A DNA stretch of 64,000 bases, taken from NCBI RefSeq assembly GCF_017916325.1, contig NC_090166.1:1116228-1180227 (forward strand). Direction: 5' to 3'. Positions 43,122-52,451 of the stretch are shown piece after piece. Each line of letters begins with the position of its first letter. Positions within the stretch are counted from its first letter, which is position 1. The position numbers were made by a program, and so were the translations under genes. Source of the stretch: Leishmania martiniquensis. Its lineage: Eukaryota > Euglenozoa > Kinetoplastea > Trypanosomatida > Trypanosomatidae. The notes under the pieces were generated by a model that saw only the letters and a program-made list of their open reading frames with translations, had not been told where the DNA came from and did no database searches.

Positions 43122-44567
43122 TCACAAGCTGAGAGTCTGCAAGTGCGCCGCCTGCGCGCGCTCCCACTCCGCAAGGCGGCGCTTATAAGCCTTGAGGGAC
43201 TGTGCCAGCCGAAGTTGTTCCTCCTCGATCGCATCGACGCGCTCCCAGTCGGGTGACGGGACGAAGCGGGCACTTCGAACGGAGCACCCGAGCGTCGCCT
43301 CCACATTAAACGGGCGACTTCTCGAATACACTCCTTTGGGCCCCTCCATCAGCGGTTGCGGCCACTGCCTCCCCACTTTCGACCGGCGTCGTGGGGAGGG
43401 GCAAGGCGGCACCGCGGTCGCCACCTTTGCCCGGTGAGGGTGCCTGTCAACGCAGCAACCGGACTGACAGCTGCCGTGCCCACGGAGGGCTGCTGTCTGC
43501 CCCATTTCTTTCGCGGCGCTGGAGGCGATGATGATGCTCTTCTGCTGCCACCATGTCTGACGCACATCAGGGGAAGTGCCAGGGGAAACAGCCGCTGGCG
43601 CCCAGGTGCCGCCGTCCTCCGTGGAGTCCACTACTTGGCTGTGGCCTGTCGGCATCATGAAACCAAAGGTATGCTGCCGTGACAATGCGGTGTGGCTGGT
43701 GCGTGCGGTGTTGGAGCTCTCATCCGTGTCTGTGCCGTTCGTCGCCCGCGGGAATATTGAAGAGGCGTCCCCTCCCGAGACAGAGTCGGAAAGGCTTTCG
43801 GGCTGCAGTATGAGCCCGGATTCAAAGATCGAAGTGAAAGACACCTTGTCCGCTTGCCCCGTCAGCGGATCATCCGCACCATCGGGGAGGACGCCAAAGG
43901 AAAAGCCGTGCCGCAGTCCCCCAAGAGAGGGTCTCGACAGCACCCTCGCCGCTAAGACGCATTCACTGTCCTGTACCGCTTTCGGTGGCGAAGAATCACT
44001 CTTTTCCCTGCGGTCGTCGACTGTCCGCTTGTGGGCAACGGTTGGCACGCTCGGCTGCGTTGGCGTTGCAGCGTGGGAGTGGGTGACCAGCGCACGAAAG
44101 CTATCCGGTTCTACATCCATCGTGCGCTGTAGGCAGTATGTCGACTTGAACGGAGTGACAGCGTAGCCGGCACTGTCCGCGTCGTCAGAGATGCGGTACA
44201 TGGGATACCGCAGAGCCGACGGCTTCTCCGTTAGGGGCGCGGTTGTTTGAGCGCCGCTATCGCGGCGAGAGCTCGGCTTGGGGGGCGTCTTCTCTGCACC
44301 TAATGGGAGTGGTTCGCCTTTCATTGTCCCAGCGATTGCCACGGCTGCCGCGTTCCGTGCAGGAGGCACCCCGCAAAGGTCGTCGCACTCGGTGCACGCG
44401 TCCGCTCTGGAGGGCGCGACGGATGTGTGGCGGCTAGAGACACCATTCGGTACGTTGCGACTGCGCCGCTTCTTCCTCACGTGGCTCCTCCGGCGGCTCA
44501 GACCACCTCTCTGCTTCACCGAGGATGGAGTCACCACCTCCTTACCCCGCGCGCACGTGATACCCAT
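43122..44567 (-). CDS. Hypothetical protein, 481 aa, with acylation-type N-terminus, basic cluster and C-terminal coiled coil
   Basis: Function not recognised. The ATG at 44567 gives MGITCARGKE; Gly2 and Cys5 suggest myristoylation and palmitoylation (Ala6 is tolerated rather than preferred). Residues 23-38 are strongly basic (RRRSHVRKKRRSRN), which could aid membrane binding or act as a nuclear signal. KVSF at 241-244 matches the RVxF docking motif of protein phosphatase 1. RQHTFG at 297-302 is shared exactly with the 450-residue protein, and GFSFGVLPDG at 221-230 looks like a related copy (RHGFSFG versus RQHTFGF). PSPDW at 437-441 is the Ser-Pro-x-Trp motif shared with neighbours. The last 40 residues form a likely coiled coil (EEEQLRLAQSLKAYKRRLAEWE). 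The acceptor is close and strong, so the start is well supported. Confidence 0.92.
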   Translation of the reverse strand: MGITCARGKEVVTPSSVKQRGGLSRRRSHVRKKRRSRNVPNGVSSRHTSVAPSRADACTECDDLCGVPPARNAAAVAIAGTMKGEPLPLGAEKTPPKPSSRRDSGAQTTAPLTEKPSALRYPMYRISDDADSAGYAVTPFKSTYCLQRTMDVEPDSFRALVTHSHAATPTQPSVPTVAHKRTVDDRREKSDSSPPKAVQDSECVLAARVLSRPSLGGLRHGFSFGVLPDGADDPLTGQADKVSFTSIFESGLILQPESLSDSVSGGDASSIFPRATNGTDTDESSNTARTSHTALSRQHTFGFMMPTGHSQVVDSTEDGGTWAPAAVSPGTSPDVRQTWWQQKSIIIASSAAKEMGQTAALRGHGSCQSGCCVDRHPHRAKVATAVPPCPSPRRRSKVGRQWPQPLMEGPKGVYSRSRPFNVEATLGCSVRSARFVPSPDWERVDAIEEEQLRLAQSLKAYKRRLAEWERAQAAHLQTLSL

Positions 44568-44594
44568 CCTGCGTTGTGTACGTGTGGCGTAGCA

Positions 44595-44633
44595 CTAGAC
44601 GGCAGAAAGAGGAAACAACGGAGGAGACACACG
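44595..44633 (-). promoter_or_regulatory. Predicted SL trans-splice acceptor for the 481-aa-protein gene
   Basis: A CT/T-rich tract on the minus strand (44601-44633) leads into AG at 44595-44596. The 5' UTR is only about 28 nt before the MGITC start, with no other ATG. Confidence 0.7.
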
Positions 44634-45168
44634 AGGCCCACTCCCAGCGCTTTCCTCTCGGGGCGCGCACGCGAGCAACAGAACAGAGACGAGCAGTACC
44701 CTTTTCTGGTAAGACACTCCACGTTTCGACTGGGCAGGACAGGAGCAACGGAGGTGAAGGGGGAGAGGGAGACATACGAGACGCGCCGAGTTATCTGTGT
44801 GTGTGTGTGTGCGTGTTGGGGGAGGGGGGAGAAGCGGATGAGGAAGAGGGGATGGGAAGAAAGATCTGGCGAGGCGAAAGAATGATACGAGGCAAACGGT
44901 AAGGAGCGCGGTAAAGGCAATGGGTGACCATATATTGCTGCGCCTGTCGCTTCTTCTGCAGAGTGGCTCGATGCGAGGAGGCCAGAAGGTGTTGGGGGTG
45001 GGGAGGCGGAGGACGAGGAGGAAAACGAGGAAATGATGGGGGCAAACGTGGTGGCGCGTATGATGGGCAGACTGAGCACGCACACACCAGATAAAAATGG
45101 CTCGCAAGAGTAGCGAAAGAATCAGTGGGCGCACCAAGAAGAAGAAGCGACAAAGAGAAAATCAGTCG

Positions 45169-45197
45169 GTGTGTGTGTGTGTGTCGTGTGTGTGTGA
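45169..45197. repeat. GT dinucleotide microsatellite
   Basis: A GT run with one CGT interruption in the intergenic region upstream of the 481-residue-protein gene. Confidence 0.85.
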
Positions 45198-46292
45198 GTG
45201 AAAAAGAGAATGAGCGGAAAAGGAAGCAAAGATGGAGGCACCCGTCACACGGCTGAAAACAGAGAAAAGGGTGAAAGTGGTGAAAGGGAGGGGGAGGGGG
45301 GCGGAGAGATAAAACGCTGCAGAAAAGTAAAGCGTGCCCGAATGCAAAAGAAGAGGCAGAAAGGAGGCAAAAACAAAAGAGAAGCAGTAAGAATAGCGTA
45401 AACTACGGCACGTGAGTGTGTGTACGTGTGCGTGTGTGCGTGAGTGTCTTCGGTATTGGTGGGGGAGGAAGGGAAGTTGCTGAAGTGGTGCACATGCACA
45501 GACCAGCAGCGGTAGGGAGTGAGAGTGCAAGAGAAGTTCGAGAGGGCGAGCAGAGGGTTACACCCCCACCTTTCAGTGTTCAGTTCACGCACAAGAAGAG
45601 CGATTCAGGAGAACCGGAAAAGAACAAAAAAATAGAGATGTGTGTGGGGTGAGGGGTGGGGGTCTGTGCCGCATGCCCTCTCTCTCTCTCTGTGCGTGCT
45701 GATGCAGCACTGCGTGCCTACCGGAGTCGACGTCGTGATTTTGTATGCTCTTTGGGGTGGTGCTGTCTTTGGGGTGGGAGGGGGGCGGGGGCGGATCAGA
45801 GGGCGAGAGGAGGCGGAGTGTGAGAGAACAGAACAATGCGGAAGGCAAGCGAGGGTGGGGAGGCGCAGTGAGGGGGTGGGTGGGGCGACCTGCACACTGC
45901 ACCCCAGCAGCCCTCACTTGCAGCATTCAGGAGCTGCGTCCCTCGATCGATGCGCCTTTGCATTGCATGAGTCTCCCCACTTTTGTTATCTACAGAGCGT
46001 TCGCCTCTGTGAGAGCTTCCTTGCATGTGTGACAAAGAAAAGAGGAATGCAGGGGAAGCCAAAGGCCCGGAGGGGTCTGTGTGTGCAGGACACAGCACCC
46101 GTGAGAGGTGCAGTTATTACAGGACTCACGGCGAAGACATGAACCTCACGACACGTTTGCGAGCGTCCGGAACGCCGCCCAAGGGCAGAGGGCCTCAGGG
46201 CACATAAAAGGGAGCTCGAGGAAGCGGAGCAGAGCGCCACCAACGTGCCACTGCTCTGGCCGCCTCAAGTTCTGCCTGAGTTCTACTACAGC

Positions 46293-46317
46293 TTTTTTTT
46301 TTGTGCCTCCACTCAGA
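46293..46317 (+). promoter_or_regulatory. Candidate plus-strand SL trans-splice acceptor
   Basis: On the plus strand a run of about ten T, then a CT-rich stretch, ends in AG at 46316-46317. It lies 36 nt before the ATG at 46353. It has the form of the acceptors seen for the minus-strand genes but points the opposite way. Confidence 0.35.
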
Positions 46318-46352
46318 AAAAGAGTGGACGGCGACCCAAAAAGCTCCAGGGG

Positions 46353-46778
46353 ATGAGCGGTGGTGCCGTGAGGGGCGCAGAGCAAGCGGACAACGCAGCC
46401 AGAGGCTATCGAGAGCCACAGAAGCGGTGCGCCCCCCGTAACGACAACGCTTCCGTGCCCATCACGCTTCGAACCTCAATGGAAGCGCTGACGATAAGCG
46501 ACGGAAAGGAGGACGCGAGCAAAAGCCAACCGATGCCGTACCCCATCAACCACCGAGAGCGGAGCAGCGCCATGGCCTCCGCCCACGACTCTCCCTACAC
46601 GCCGAAACGACGCAGAGAAGAAGAAAGGAAAGGACGAGGTGGCCCCCTCCCTCCCATCCCTCCCCCCTCATATAGCTCAGTGAAGAGGAGCACGCGCACC
46701 ACGAATGGGGTCATTTCAGGGGGTTGGGGGGGGGTTGGGTGGTGGTGGCGGACGAGACAAAGAGAAAGAAACGAGTGA
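46353..46778 (+). CDS. Possible small gene on the opposite strand, 141 codons (doubtful)
   Basis: A plus-strand frame starts at ATG 46353 (MSGGAVRGAEQADNAARG). By hand count about three quarters of its first 84 codons end in G or C, similar to or above the genes called here. The product is hydrophilic, with a basic stretch (KRRREEERKGRGG) and a proline-rich stretch (PLPPIPPPSYSS). The last 25 codons translate a G-homopolymer region and look like UTR, so the true end is uncertain. A splice-acceptor-like signal precedes it. Against it: all firm genes run the other way and no homologue is recognised. It may be a relic, a chance frame or a real antisense gene. Confidence 0.25.
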   Translation: MSGGAVRGAEQADNAARGYREPQKRCAPRNDNASVPITLRTSMEALTISDGKEDASKSQPMPYPINHRERSSAMASAHDSPYTPKRRREEERKGRGGPLPPIPPPSYSSVKRSTRTTNGVISGGWGGVGWWWRTRQRERNE

Positions 46779-48199
46779 TGAGCATGAGAAGAAGGCGACA
46801 ATGGAGATGAGATGCCCATCCACACGGGGAAGGAGGGGTTAAGTCGTGTAAAGAATGAAAAGGGAAACGCACACGCACACACACTTATGCGCCCACTGGA
46901 GGGTGTCGCGGTGGAGGACAGCGTTCGAACGAATAAGAAAGAACCGTTGCAAGCTTAAATGCAACCTCCTCCTCCCCCCTCTCCTTCAAAAAAGGAGAAC
47001 ACATGCTGAGGAGGACAAAAAAAAACTGTCACACCATCGAAGAGCGGATATCATTATGTGGGGGGGGGAGGATGGCGCTTTAAAGGCAGCGACAGCATCC
47101 TTCCCGAGTCGCGTCCCCCGTGCACGCACTTTGAAGAAGGGGCTTCAACGTTGGGGGAGGGGGCGGGAAGAAAGAGAAAACACATGCACCACGCGAGCTG
47201 GAAAGCGGAGTGATGAGCGCTATCGATGCCCAACGCCACCGTATGGCGCAACGAGCAGCGCACAGCCGCGCAGAGAAGGCCGCTGTTCTTCTCCGTTTGA
47301 AAATCTTCACTCTCAGGCCGAGAGCGCGTGCGTGTCAGTTCGTTTGGCCACCGCCGGCTGGGCACGCTCCATCTCATCCTGCAAAGCAGTCGCAGAGGCG
47401 TTTGCCTTACCCCCATTGGCCGATACCCCCGTTTGTGCAGCGCCTCTCACTTCAACTCTACCGACCACTTCGCCTTCTATTTCGCCGAAGCAGGGACACG
47501 TACCCAAGGAGAAGGGAGGAGTGGGGGCAGCGGCAGCCAGTTCCAGCGAGCAGTAGCGTACATGTTCACGGATTCTCGTGTCCAAGTCGCACGGCTCTTC
47601 GAGAGGGCGCAAAGACACGAAAAGCTCTCTAAGCGATTCGATGCGATGCGTCCCTTCTGCCGCCACTCCTGTGCGCCATCGGAAGGGGCCGCCCGCTCCC
47701 CAGCGCTATTCCGTCGTGAATGACAAAGAGACGGCCGCCTTGTCGCCGGCGAGCATCTTCAACAGCCTCACAGGCTCGCAACGAAAGTCGAGCCGAGAGC
47801 TACAGATCGAAGTAATCCGCAGAGGAAACGCTCACGCTCGGCGCACCGCTTCCAAGTCCCACCTGCAGTTCTGAGAAGTAACGTGGGAGCCTCACCGTTC
47901 TTGATACCATGAAGCAGTCACATCTGGTGCGGTCGCACTCACGATGGCTCACGTGATGCTCGGCCTATGTGCGTCATCATCGACGTAAGTTTAGCGTATA
48001 CACACATACACAATGGGCAAGACGGCATGATAGTAGTCAAGGTGCACCGAATCGTGTCTTTAGCCTTCAGGGAGAAGCCCTTGACCGCAATGTGCCGGAT
48101 AGAGAAGCTCATTCTTCTCACCGCTGCCGTCACTGCTTTCAAGACGAGAATGCGCCAGCTCTGGAAAAAGAACACGCACGACCGCATCCACAAGTCGTC

Positions 48200-50668
48200 T
48201 CATCGCCGCTGACCGCTCTTTACTCGCTCTCTCTTCTCATCAGCAGCGTTTATGGAGCGCCAGCACGGCGATTTCACTCTCCGCGCATCACTCAGGCGAA
48301 TGCCTGTCAGTGCTGTGAAGTTTACCGCCTTCGATTGGCCTGAGCGAATTTTGGGGCCGTTGTAGATGTCTGGCTGAGGCCACGGCACCTTGGCGTTGTC
48401 ACGCAGAGCTGCCCGCCCTCTCTCAGGTTGTACTCGCTGATAGCGTGTGCGCAGGAAAGTTGGTGTGCTCTCATGCAATGCTGAGAGCCCGCGACGGGCG
48501 AGTGGAGATGAGGCTGTCTTTCGCTGCAGGTGGCGTTGCAGGAAGAATCGCTGGTGCTGCTGCTCCACGATTTGTCGGCGGTGCATCTGCTCCTGCACCA
48601 GCGGATGAGGATAGCGCTGGTAGCCTGGATGCGCATGCGCACTGCGCTTAGCGAAGTTGTGGAGCCTGCGGCCCCAGTAGCCGTCGCCAGATCTCTTCGA
48701 AGGTGCGTGTTTCGGCAGTCGCGGCTGCAAAGCTTCAACTAGAGGCGCGGGCGCTGCATGAGAGGGCGGCGTCGAATCATGAGAGGTGCTCAGGAAACGC
48801 ATCCTAACAGCTGATGAGAGTGACCGAGCTGAACGGAATGCATCTTCTCCTCTCTCGTGCGCTGCAACGTCAGCCCGGCTAGCCGCTTCGGCGTCACCCG
48901 CGATGAGGCTGCCGCTGCTGGCGGCAGGACTGAGAAAGTCATTCCATAAGTCGCTTATGTTTGGGATCAGCAGCGGCTTCCCATCAGCGTCAGACACCGA
49001 CACATCGCCGTCGTCGCCGCCGTTGCCTTTCTTGGAGATGCAGTGCGTCCCTTCCTCGGCATTGAATATGGCGCGGTGTGCTTGGGCAGCGCCACCAGCA
49101 AAGGCTTCTGGCCGCTGACCCTGCGGCCGCACGCTTAGTCCTGCGGCACCTTGTATCTTTGACATCCTCGCTGGCGGTACGCGCGACGCTTTCGCGAGGG
49201 TCTTCTCCATTACCTTCTTGGCAGCGAGGGCCACGCACTTCCACTGCCTCACCGCCGCTGTTCGGATGTTCCGGCTACCAACACCGCCTTCTACGACCTC
49301 CTCCGGCTTCTTGACAAAAGGGCTGCCCCCGCCAGAGGTCGCCGCCACCGCCTCCATCACACGCTGCCCCAACAACGTCTTTCCACCGCCTTCGCCATTT
49401 TTCTCCAGTGCCTGAGGGGGCGCCAGTCGCACCTGCGGGCAGGCAGGGTGTGCTTGGGTGCGGGCAAGAGAGACAATGAGGGTGTCCTGATTGGCTGGCG
49501 TGATTGGAATGGTGCCGCCATCACTGCCGCTCGATGTCTCGCAGCGGAGGTTGCATGAGGGTGTCGTGGGAAGCGGTGCATCGTTCCTTCGGTCAGCATC
49601 CGCGGCCTCGCACGATTCACAGTCCATCGCACTCAGCGACTTTGCCGCACGAGTGCTAAGGCCGGGGGCACGTGCCGGGGCCCTAAACCCTCGGACGAGG
49701 CCGCCTTCGCTCCCGTGTCTCTTCTGGATGGCTGCACTTCCGAGAATTCCGTCGGCGATGCTGCTGACAGCACCGTTGTGGGCTCCGCTCGACCGCTCTT
49801 CACCACTGCCGCTCATGGGCCCTGAGAGAGCGACCACCGCCAGCGGAGAAGCGCTCTTGGCTTGCGATGGAGGTACGGCGGAGCAGTTGGTTCCCCTATC
49901 GCCATTCGGGATCCATCTGGGGTGCATGCCAGGTTTCGCCTTCCGCGCGTCCCTCGGTGCAGGGGGCTGCCGTCGCACAACGAGCGTCCAGCGCTGGAAG
50001 ATGGAGAGCCGCGGAGATGCGCACTGGGACTGCGCAGAGCGCTCACTCATGTTCGTCTTCTTCTTGTCGCCGGGCACCTCGCACGTGGCCGCAAAGTCAG
50101 CTGTGGCTCCACTGGCCATCCGGTCGGCAAGCCCGCAGTTCGTGTGGCCGGCAGCATTCCGTGTTGAGGCAGTGACCAGGGGTGGAGCGCGCCCCGCCTT
50201 GGCCTTGAGCGACTGGGGACTCAGTGGAGGGGTGCTTTGAGGATACGCTGGATATGTCGCTAGCCGTTGCTGCGCAGGCAATGCCGTGGATGGGGTGTGA
50301 AAGGGACTCCGTGTCGGCGAGGCAGAGTGTCTTTTCGCACGCTGCAGGCGCAGGGCTGGCGGAGATGAAGAGGATGCTGCGCTGCGAATCAGAGGTAGAC
50401 GCGCGCCGTGGCTTTCTTCGGCCGTGGCTTGGTTATGCGTTGGTCGGCTGGGCACCGAGTAGGGAGTTGGGCAACTGTTTTCTACCGGCTGCAAGTCAGC
50501 GATTCGGCCGGTGCTGGTGTGCGAGCTGCGGGGGAGCATGCGGAGGGGGTTCCTCGGCGGCCTCCTTGCCGCCGTACTTTTTCGCGTGTGAGACGCGGAC
50601 GAAGTGCTGGGGATGTGTGGCAGCCGCCGGCCGCCGCTGGCGCCAGAGACCGAAACGGGCGCGCTCAT
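48200..50668 (-). CDS. Hypothetical basic protein, 822 aa
   Basis: Function not recognised. The ATG at 50668 (MSAPVSVSGASGGRR) starts a Ser/Pro/Arg-rich, strongly basic chain. A helical basic segment (CVALAAKKVMEKTLAKASR) lies just past the middle, and an acidic/hydrophobic patch (NISDLWNDFLSP) about two thirds along. The C-terminal 180 residues are rich in His, Gln and Arg (QIVEQQHQRFFLQRHLQRK), which could bind nucleic acid or form a coiled coil. RVKSPCW at 797-803 repeats the RVKSPxW string found at the C-terminus of the 932-residue protein. No membrane segment is seen. Two very short upstream ORFs lie in the predicted 5' UTR. It sits between the 2103-residue and 481-residue protein genes. 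Confidence 0.9.
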   Translation of the reverse strand: MSAPVSVSGASGGRRLPHIPSTSSASHTRKSTAARRPPRNPLRMLPRSSHTSTGRIADLQPVENSCPTPYSVPSRPTHNQATAEESHGARLPLIRSAASSSSPPALRLQRAKRHSASPTRSPFHTPSTALPAQQRLATYPAYPQSTPPLSPQSLKAKAGRAPPLVTASTRNAAGHTNCGLADRMASGATADFAATCEVPGDKKKTNMSERSAQSQCASPRLSIFQRWTLVVRRQPPAPRDARKAKPGMHPRWIPNGDRGTNCSAVPPSQAKSASPLAVVALSGPMSGSGEERSSGAHNGAVSSIADGILGSAAIQKRHGSEGGLVRGFRAPARAPGLSTRAAKSLSAMDCESCEAADADRRNDAPLPTTPSCNLRCETSSGSDGGTIPITPANQDTLIVSLARTQAHPACPQVRLAPPQALEKNGEGGGKTLLGQRVMEAVAATSGGGSPFVKKPEEVVEGGVGSRNIRTAAVRQWKCVALAAKKVMEKTLAKASRVPPARMSKIQGAAGLSVRPQGQRPEAFAGGAAQAHRAIFNAEEGTHCISKKGNGGDDGDVSVSDADGKPLLIPNISDLWNDFLSPAASSGSLIAGDAEAASRADVAAHERGEDAFRSARSLSSAVRMRFLSTSHDSTPPSHAAPAPLVEALQPRLPKHAPSKRSGDGYWGRRLHNFAKRSAHAHPGYQRYPHPLVQEQMHRRQIVEQQHQRFFLQRHLQRKTASSPLARRGLSALHESTPTFLRTRYQRVQPERGRAALRDNAKVPWPQPDIYNGPKIRSGQSKAVNFTALTGIRLSDARRVKSPCWRSINAADEKRERVKSGQRR

Positions 50669-50777
50669 CCTTTCCTTCGTTGCCTACCAGCCGCCTTTTA
50701 CTTTGGTGGGCATGTCATTGCCTTTGGGAACGACAGTGCTCGGAGGATGCGCAGACACGCAACCGCGCCTCTGCACG

Positions 50778-50813
50778 CTTGGAAGAGGGAGAGAAAAATC
50801 GATGGAAGAAGAC
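50778..50813 (-). promoter_or_regulatory. Predicted SL trans-splice acceptor for the 822-aa-protein gene
   Basis: A CT/T-rich tract on the minus strand is followed by AG at 50778-50779, about 109 nt before the ATG at 50668. The leader contains two closely spaced upstream ATGs, each followed by a stop within ten codons. Confidence 0.55.
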
Positions 50814-52421
50814 AGCGTGCACACGACAGCCATCGCGCTTAGCGGATGGCCTTTAGCTTCACCTTGCGAGGCGAGGTGGACAACAGAAGACCATATGGGA
50901 GCAGTGGAAAAAAGAAATGGTGTGTACCCGTCGCTGAGGGCGTGCAGACAAAATGATTGCGTGCGAGCGTGATGTTCGAAAGCGAGCACACATGAATGCT
51001 GTGTGTGTGTGTGTGGATGTGTATGTCTGAGGAGGGACGAATGGGTGGGGGGGCGGGAGAGTTGGAAGAGGTCCATGTGCATAGAAATCAGGCGACGTCT
51101 CTGCCGCTTTTTTCTTCGGTCGCAAAGCAGAGTTACCGTATCTTCGGCAGCGGGGTGACACTGAGGTACACGCACAGAAGGGCGCACAGGCCAAACGTCC
51201 CCTCTCGATCAGCCGTGCGCACAAATGTGGCGCCTGTCTCCTTCGGAGCATCCAGCGACGCATGTGAATGAGTAGCAGGGGCCGTAGCAGAAGACATGCG
51301 GGGCAGCGGCATAGCAACGGAGCGTAGGATCGAGCGTCTCTTAATCTCCTTGGTGCATACCGTGTGCCACGGAGAAGGGATTCCGGCGGATAGCATGGGG
51401 TGGCGATGATTGGCCCTGTGCACGGTGAACGCTCAAGCAAAGGGGGGAGGGGTGGGGGAGAGTGCGGTGCTGCGAGTGACAGTCGTGGGCTATCGTTTCA
51501 CATTCGTGGAAAGGGATGAGAGGCCGGTGGATTATAGCGCCACGCAGAGCGATACTCCGGGCTGGAGACGATGGCAGCGCTCTTCGCACGCAGGCCACGA
51601 GCGCTTCGCTGGCCACACCATTCTTTGTCCGAGGAAGAAGAGCGTACACTACACGCCCCTTGCGCGAGCGAGAGGCAGGCCAGAGTAGTCAGGCGAAACG
51701 CACCTGTATAACGGGGGAGCCCGACAAAGACGAAAGAGGAGAGGTGAGTCGGGTGATGATGGCCTGTGCACAGCACGTGGAGGCCCTGAAGTGGAATGAG
51801 CAGAACAGTCTCAAGGGCTGTCCTCACCTGCCGTTCCATCGACCGCGGCACTCCACTACATGACTGGTGGCATAGAAAGCGACCATCGCGCTGCGGACCA
51901 CACCAGCCACAACCCTCTCTCTCCAGCAGCGGGGCTGGCGTCTTTATGGCTGTCGCAGCGTACGCTGCTCACAAGACGAGGGTGCCAACCAGACGAGGTG
52001 AGGGATGGGCAAGAAGTAGCCGCACCTCTACGCGCATACATCGACACATATCCTTCCGCATCATCAAGCATGCGGAAGGCATGCCTGTGTGCGCGCATGT
52101 AAAGGGAGGGAAGATGAGGAGGACTTTGTGTGAGAGGGTGTGAGGTCTATGATTCCGCTTTTTGCCGTTTTACGGCTGCTTCTGTTTTTCTTTTTCCTTT
52201 CTCTTCTGGCCCAACGGCCTCTTCAGCCCATGAAGAAAAAAAGAGGAAAAGGGTCCGGTGTGACAGAGGAGTCCGGGGGGGGAGTCGTGTGTGTGTGTGC
52301 ATGTAAGCGCGCCGGACCCGCCATCGACTGACACAAAAACATAACGAATGAGGCACGGAGACATGGGGCAGTACGCCATAGACATCCGCCCACCGGGTGG
52401 AAGGGGAAAGGGGGAGGGGGT

Positions 52422-52451
52422 GAGGAGGAGGAGGGAGGGAGGGAGGGAGGA
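52422..52451. repeat. GGGA/GGA purine repeat
   Basis: Short tandem GGA and GGGA units on the plus strand in the 3' UTR region of the 2103-residue-protein gene. Confidence 0.8.

Larger units (their letters stand above)
44568..48199. other. Intergenic region between the 822-aa and 481-aa protein genes
   Basis: About 3.6 kb. Simple sequence with a GT run at 45169-45197 occupies 44650-46250. From about 46290 to 47880 the sequence is more complex: a plus-strand frame at 46353-46778 with a splice-like signal (listed separately), then a GC-rich stretch at 47060-47880 where frames are open on both strands. In that stretch a plus-strand frame runs from 46855 to 47874 with a single TAG at 47554-47556. 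Confidence 0.5.

Noticed and set aside
46855..47874. Reassignment of TAG as a sense codon in the plus-strand frame
   Set aside because: The called genes include one ending in an ordinary TAG stop (5819-5821), so codon reassignment is not supported; a broken or chance frame is simpler.
48200..50668. Plus-strand frames of 200-250 codons opposite the 822-aa-protein gene
   Set aside because: They are antisense shadows in GC-rich coding sequence; the minus frame is longer, starts with ATG and has its own acceptor.
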